From positions 124,001 to 188,000 of the forward strand of contig JAURVB010012328.1 of the NCBI GenBank assembly GCA_033002965.1: 64,000 nt of DNA, in the 5' to 3' direction. The notes under the pieces were generated by a model. The model searched no databases. It had not been told where the DNA came from and saw nothing but the letters and a program-made list of their open reading frames with translations. Positions 60,819-64,000 of this stretch are shown piece by piece (within the stretch, counting starts at the first letter, position 1; the number at the start of each line of letters is the position of its first letter). The DNA is from Piper betle (lineage: Eukaryota > Streptophyta > Magnoliopsida > Piperales > Piperaceae). Both the position numbers and the translations under genes were made by a program.

Positions 60819-61249
60819 GATCGAATTTTCTTAATTAATTTAGGATTAGAATTTTGAGTCTTTTCTTTTCTTTTTAGATTTTAGCGTCTCATTATTTTTA
60901 AAAAAAAAATAAAAAAATAAAAAAGAAAAAAAGGAAAAAATAAACTATATCATTGTCTTCTTCCTTCTATTATTTATTATCATTTATTTATTAGGATGGT
61001 CACCCTTGTCTTCTTGTGATTCAAAGATTGAAAGCAGTTGAGAAACTTGTGTGCCGCTGGAAGAAGAGCACAAAAAGCCATAGAAGTCTAACAAGTCCCA
61101 CATCATACGATGAATGTGAAAAGACGTATAATTACATGGAGAATCGTAAAGACATGGAGTTATTCCAAGAGGTACGAGGAATTTGAGAAGAATTGTTGAA
61201 GACGATGAGTATTTAGTATTTGGCTTTTGAGTATCTACGAGGCTGGTTT
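60819..61249 (+). mobile_element. Leader of the Tat/Athila-like element
   Basis: About 430 bp of untranslated leader (A-rich run at 60,900-60,940) follow the PBS; no gag is visible. It is then interrupted by the family F LTR at 61,250. Confidence 0.6.
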
Positions 61250-64000
61250 TGTAACACCCCAAATCCGGTTCACACTCGTGAACCGAACCGGCATGTTACC
61301 AGCCCCGGTTAGGTTGGCTAACCCGAACCTAACTCATACGGATCCAATCTCGGCGTCTTAAGATATAGATACGACTTGTCATGCATGGATAAATTCATAA
61401 AACCCTAACATGATATTACATGGATGACATGTAACCTAAACTTCACACCAACACAATTACAATCAAAATTAGTAAAAATTATAAAATAAAAGGGATAGAA
61501 TTTCCCCTAAAAATGCAATTAGGGGCCACCCTGTCAAAAACGTATATTCAAACATATATACGTATAGCAACGATAGCATTCACACATACTTCTAATCTAT
61601 TATATTCATCATTCTCTGAACTTTGGGTCCTAACCCATCACACTTTTGCTGCGCTACTCTGATCATTTCACATTCTATCATGTCTCATGCATTTGAACAT
61701 GTCATTCACAATATAATAACATAATAAACACAAAATTAAACATTCAGAAATCTAACATGTGTGTGTACAAGACCTCATTGCTCCTCCGTCCAAGCTGGCT
61801 CCTCCAACTCGTGATTATTACCTACATATAGTATAAAAACACGTCAGTAACAAGTGTTACTGGTCCGAAAAATAAAATAACTATAACAAGCTGGCTATGA
61901 GAGCAAACTCTCATATGAAAGAAAACATCATACTCCACGTGAACACTCTGAAGGGCACTACTGAGGAGCCACTGGGCTACAGACCCGGTAGCATCCCGAA
62001 CTTACTGTTGCTGGTACTGTGCTACTCTCAGCACTTCTTTTTAGTACTTCTCGTGAAACTTTATCCTAAGCCCTCTCCTTACCTCTATATTTCTCCTGGC
62101 CTTGAGCACGAAGGCCGAGCACTCTCAGGCAGTCGCCTTTAGTACCCTTTGAACCACAAGTCCGGACATGCGCTGTACTAAACAGTAACCGTAAACCTCC
62201 ACGTTCTCCGGGTGTGAGGAACTCAAACGCGGAGTTGTCAGGATCCCTCGGGAATGGAACAGTCCGCTGGCACTAATCCAGAGCCCGCTTTGACTATCAC
62301 GGCATCCTCTGCATGGTACGTGCAGTCGATTTCTCCATCTCTCGTCTCACTGAAAACGCGAAAACTACATATATATAGGGCTGGGTAGGGATTTATATAA
62401 TAGGCCCGAAGGCAACTTGTGGTGGATCTTGGTTTCGAAATCATCCTCGAGGGATCTCATCCTCGAGGGGTTATTAATCCGGAAAATGTTTGGTTAAATG
62501 GCCCGAGTTAAGTGGGATCCGATAAAACGCCACTTAACCCGTCCTGCAGGCAATAAATTAAATATACAATAGAAAGAGTAAATCAGAGACGAGTCCTAAA
62601 CGGACCTGGTAGAAGCTCCAAGCGTGTCATCGCGCCTAGGCGGCGAGCTCCTACTCCGTACCTACACATCAAAACTAAATACTAACTCCCACTAACTAAA
62701 TGATGCATCAAACTCAATAACATCACACACAATGCAACCACAAGATCATCCATCAAAATAACAATCAGATAATTATAAGAGTAAATAATCCTAACTCAAA
62801 CTATTCATACCATATTTTATTCTGTTCTTCTAAGTTGCATCGTACTAGATTAACATGCTCATACACAATTCATCTCATTAGATCACTTACTTCATTAACT
62901 AATAATCTCATCATGCACATCTTTACTTTATTCATGGTCAAGACATTAATCATGATAATTAATCAACCCTAGCATGCTATGTTAACAATTATCATCAATT
63001 TTAAATAAATCAATCGGAGGTAATTATACCTCACATCGTCGGCAATCGGCGACGGCTAAGGTTCCGTCGCGCGTCTCGGAGCTCAAATTTGGCGCTCATC
63101 GGCGTCCGAAGCTCGATCAGGCTCCACTGGGTGAGCCCCGCGGAAGATCCGGTGAATTCCGACGAATCCCAGAAATTTCGATTTTTCCGGCGATGTTTCC
63201 GGTGACTTCCGGTGGTTTTCCGGCGACAATCGCCGGCGGCGTCTAATGGTCGGAAAGGGGTCGTGTTGGGTACCCTCGGAACCGGCTCGGCGACCCCGAC
63301 TCATCTACGAGGTCGACGCGGCCAACGGAGGTGGTGGCTCGCCGGAAAATGACTAAAACAGGGCCGGCGGCGATGGGTCGCTAGATCCGGCCGGCCACGG
63401 TGGCGACGGCCTCTGTTCCAGTCGAGGAGGGTCGCTGGGTGGTCGGTGGTGCTGAGGCGACCGACCGATCGCGGCGGCGCTGGTCGCCGGCGGCGGAATC
63501 GGCGACGGAAGTGCAACGCGGGCGCGGCGTCGCGGCGTGGCTTCCTCGCGTCGCGGCGGTCCGATGAGGGCCGGACCTAGTCGGGGCGGTAGGGCGACGT
63601 TGTCGCCGAGCTGGGCGGCGTCGGTCGACGGCCGGGCGGCGCCGACAGCGGCGGCGGTGGCGCGCGAACAGGGGCGGCGCGGCACGAGGGTTTGGGCGTG
63701 GGGAGAAAAGGTCGGGGCGGAGAAGAAAGGTTGGGTGGCAATCTTGTAATTAAGACTTGACTCGTCTCCGGCTCGAGTCAAGTATAATAACTAAGTCATA
63801 TTAAATCCTAAAAAAATTCATAAAAATCGGGAAAAATCCTGTAAAATCAAACAACACACAAGCAAATCATAATGATATGTTCTAGAACTATCAACCCACC
63901 CAGACTGCCCGAACGCGTCCTAACGCGGTAAACGGCCTAATACTAATTCTACGATCCACTATATATAAAAATAATAAAAAAATGACTGGCATACTCTCAT
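61250..64000 (-). mobile_element. Family F LTR, minus orientation, runs off the window
   Basis: It starts TGTAACACCCCAAATCC. Polarity follows from the GATGAGATCCC-TATTATATAA module, which reads on the minus strand here (62,395-62,470). It contains the GC-rich island 63,040-63,750, very rich in CpG, and matches 29,370-32,322 over its whole visible length. It is the least decayed of the F copies. Frames of 70-142 codons in the island (both strands) are not conserved in the other copies. Element type (solo or complete) cannot be decided. Confidence 0.75.

Noticed and set aside
63353..63781. 142-codon frame in the GC-rich island of the family F LTR
   Set aside because: The aligned island in other F copies does not keep the frame; high GC removes stop codons.

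Overview
The window looks like nuclear DNA of a flowering plant, probably a eudicot. It is AT-rich, has one intron-containing gene, and about two thirds of it is plant LTR retrotransposon sequence (Ty1/copia, Ty3/gypsy Tekay-like chromovirus, Tat/Athila-like gypsy, and a TRIM). There is no operon, rRNA, tRNA, CRISPR or prokaryotic signal. All boundaries come from reading the sequence and aligning internal copies by eye; no database was used.

Layout: 1-8.5 kb holds an LTR fragment (called family R1 here), a gutted minus-strand copia element whose right LTR carries a 1.3 kb solo gypsy-type LTR with a near-perfect target-site duplication (TSD), and a Tat/Athila-type LTR ending at a tRNA-Asp-type primer binding site. 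8.5-28.5 kb is one decayed Tekay-like gypsy element whose two 1.8 kb LTRs are 16 kb apart. Its pol is split by three LTR insertions at 13,360-17,234, 18,967-24,336 and about 24,479-26,598. The first two have exact 5-bp TSDs, and the second contains another insertion with a 190-bp tandem array. A truncated TRIM LTR lies in its gag. 29.4-32.3 kb is an LTR of another family (F) with an intact 536-bp TRIM inside. 32.3-39.9 kb is a decayed Tat-type element with two RNase H domains, followed by a second copy of its LTR in opposite orientation (to about 41.2 kb). 41.2-47.6 kb is AT-rich intergenic DNA with diffuse repeats and a strongly G-skewed patch.

47.7-56.3 kb holds the one convincing host gene: three coding exons (1,237, 23 and 753 nt) joining in frame to a 670-residue protein, with a 6 kb second intron full of repeats including a gypsy fossil. 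57.5-64 kb has two minus-strand family F LTRs with a Tat/Athila-type LTR, PBS and leader between them; the second F copy runs off the window.

Several unrelated-looking LTRs share a promoter-like module (GATGAGATCCC, then TATTATATAA), which gives their polarity. I found no obvious new protein system. The most informative items are the insertion chronology, the TRIM, the inverted LTR pair, and the host gene with a 23-nt microexon.
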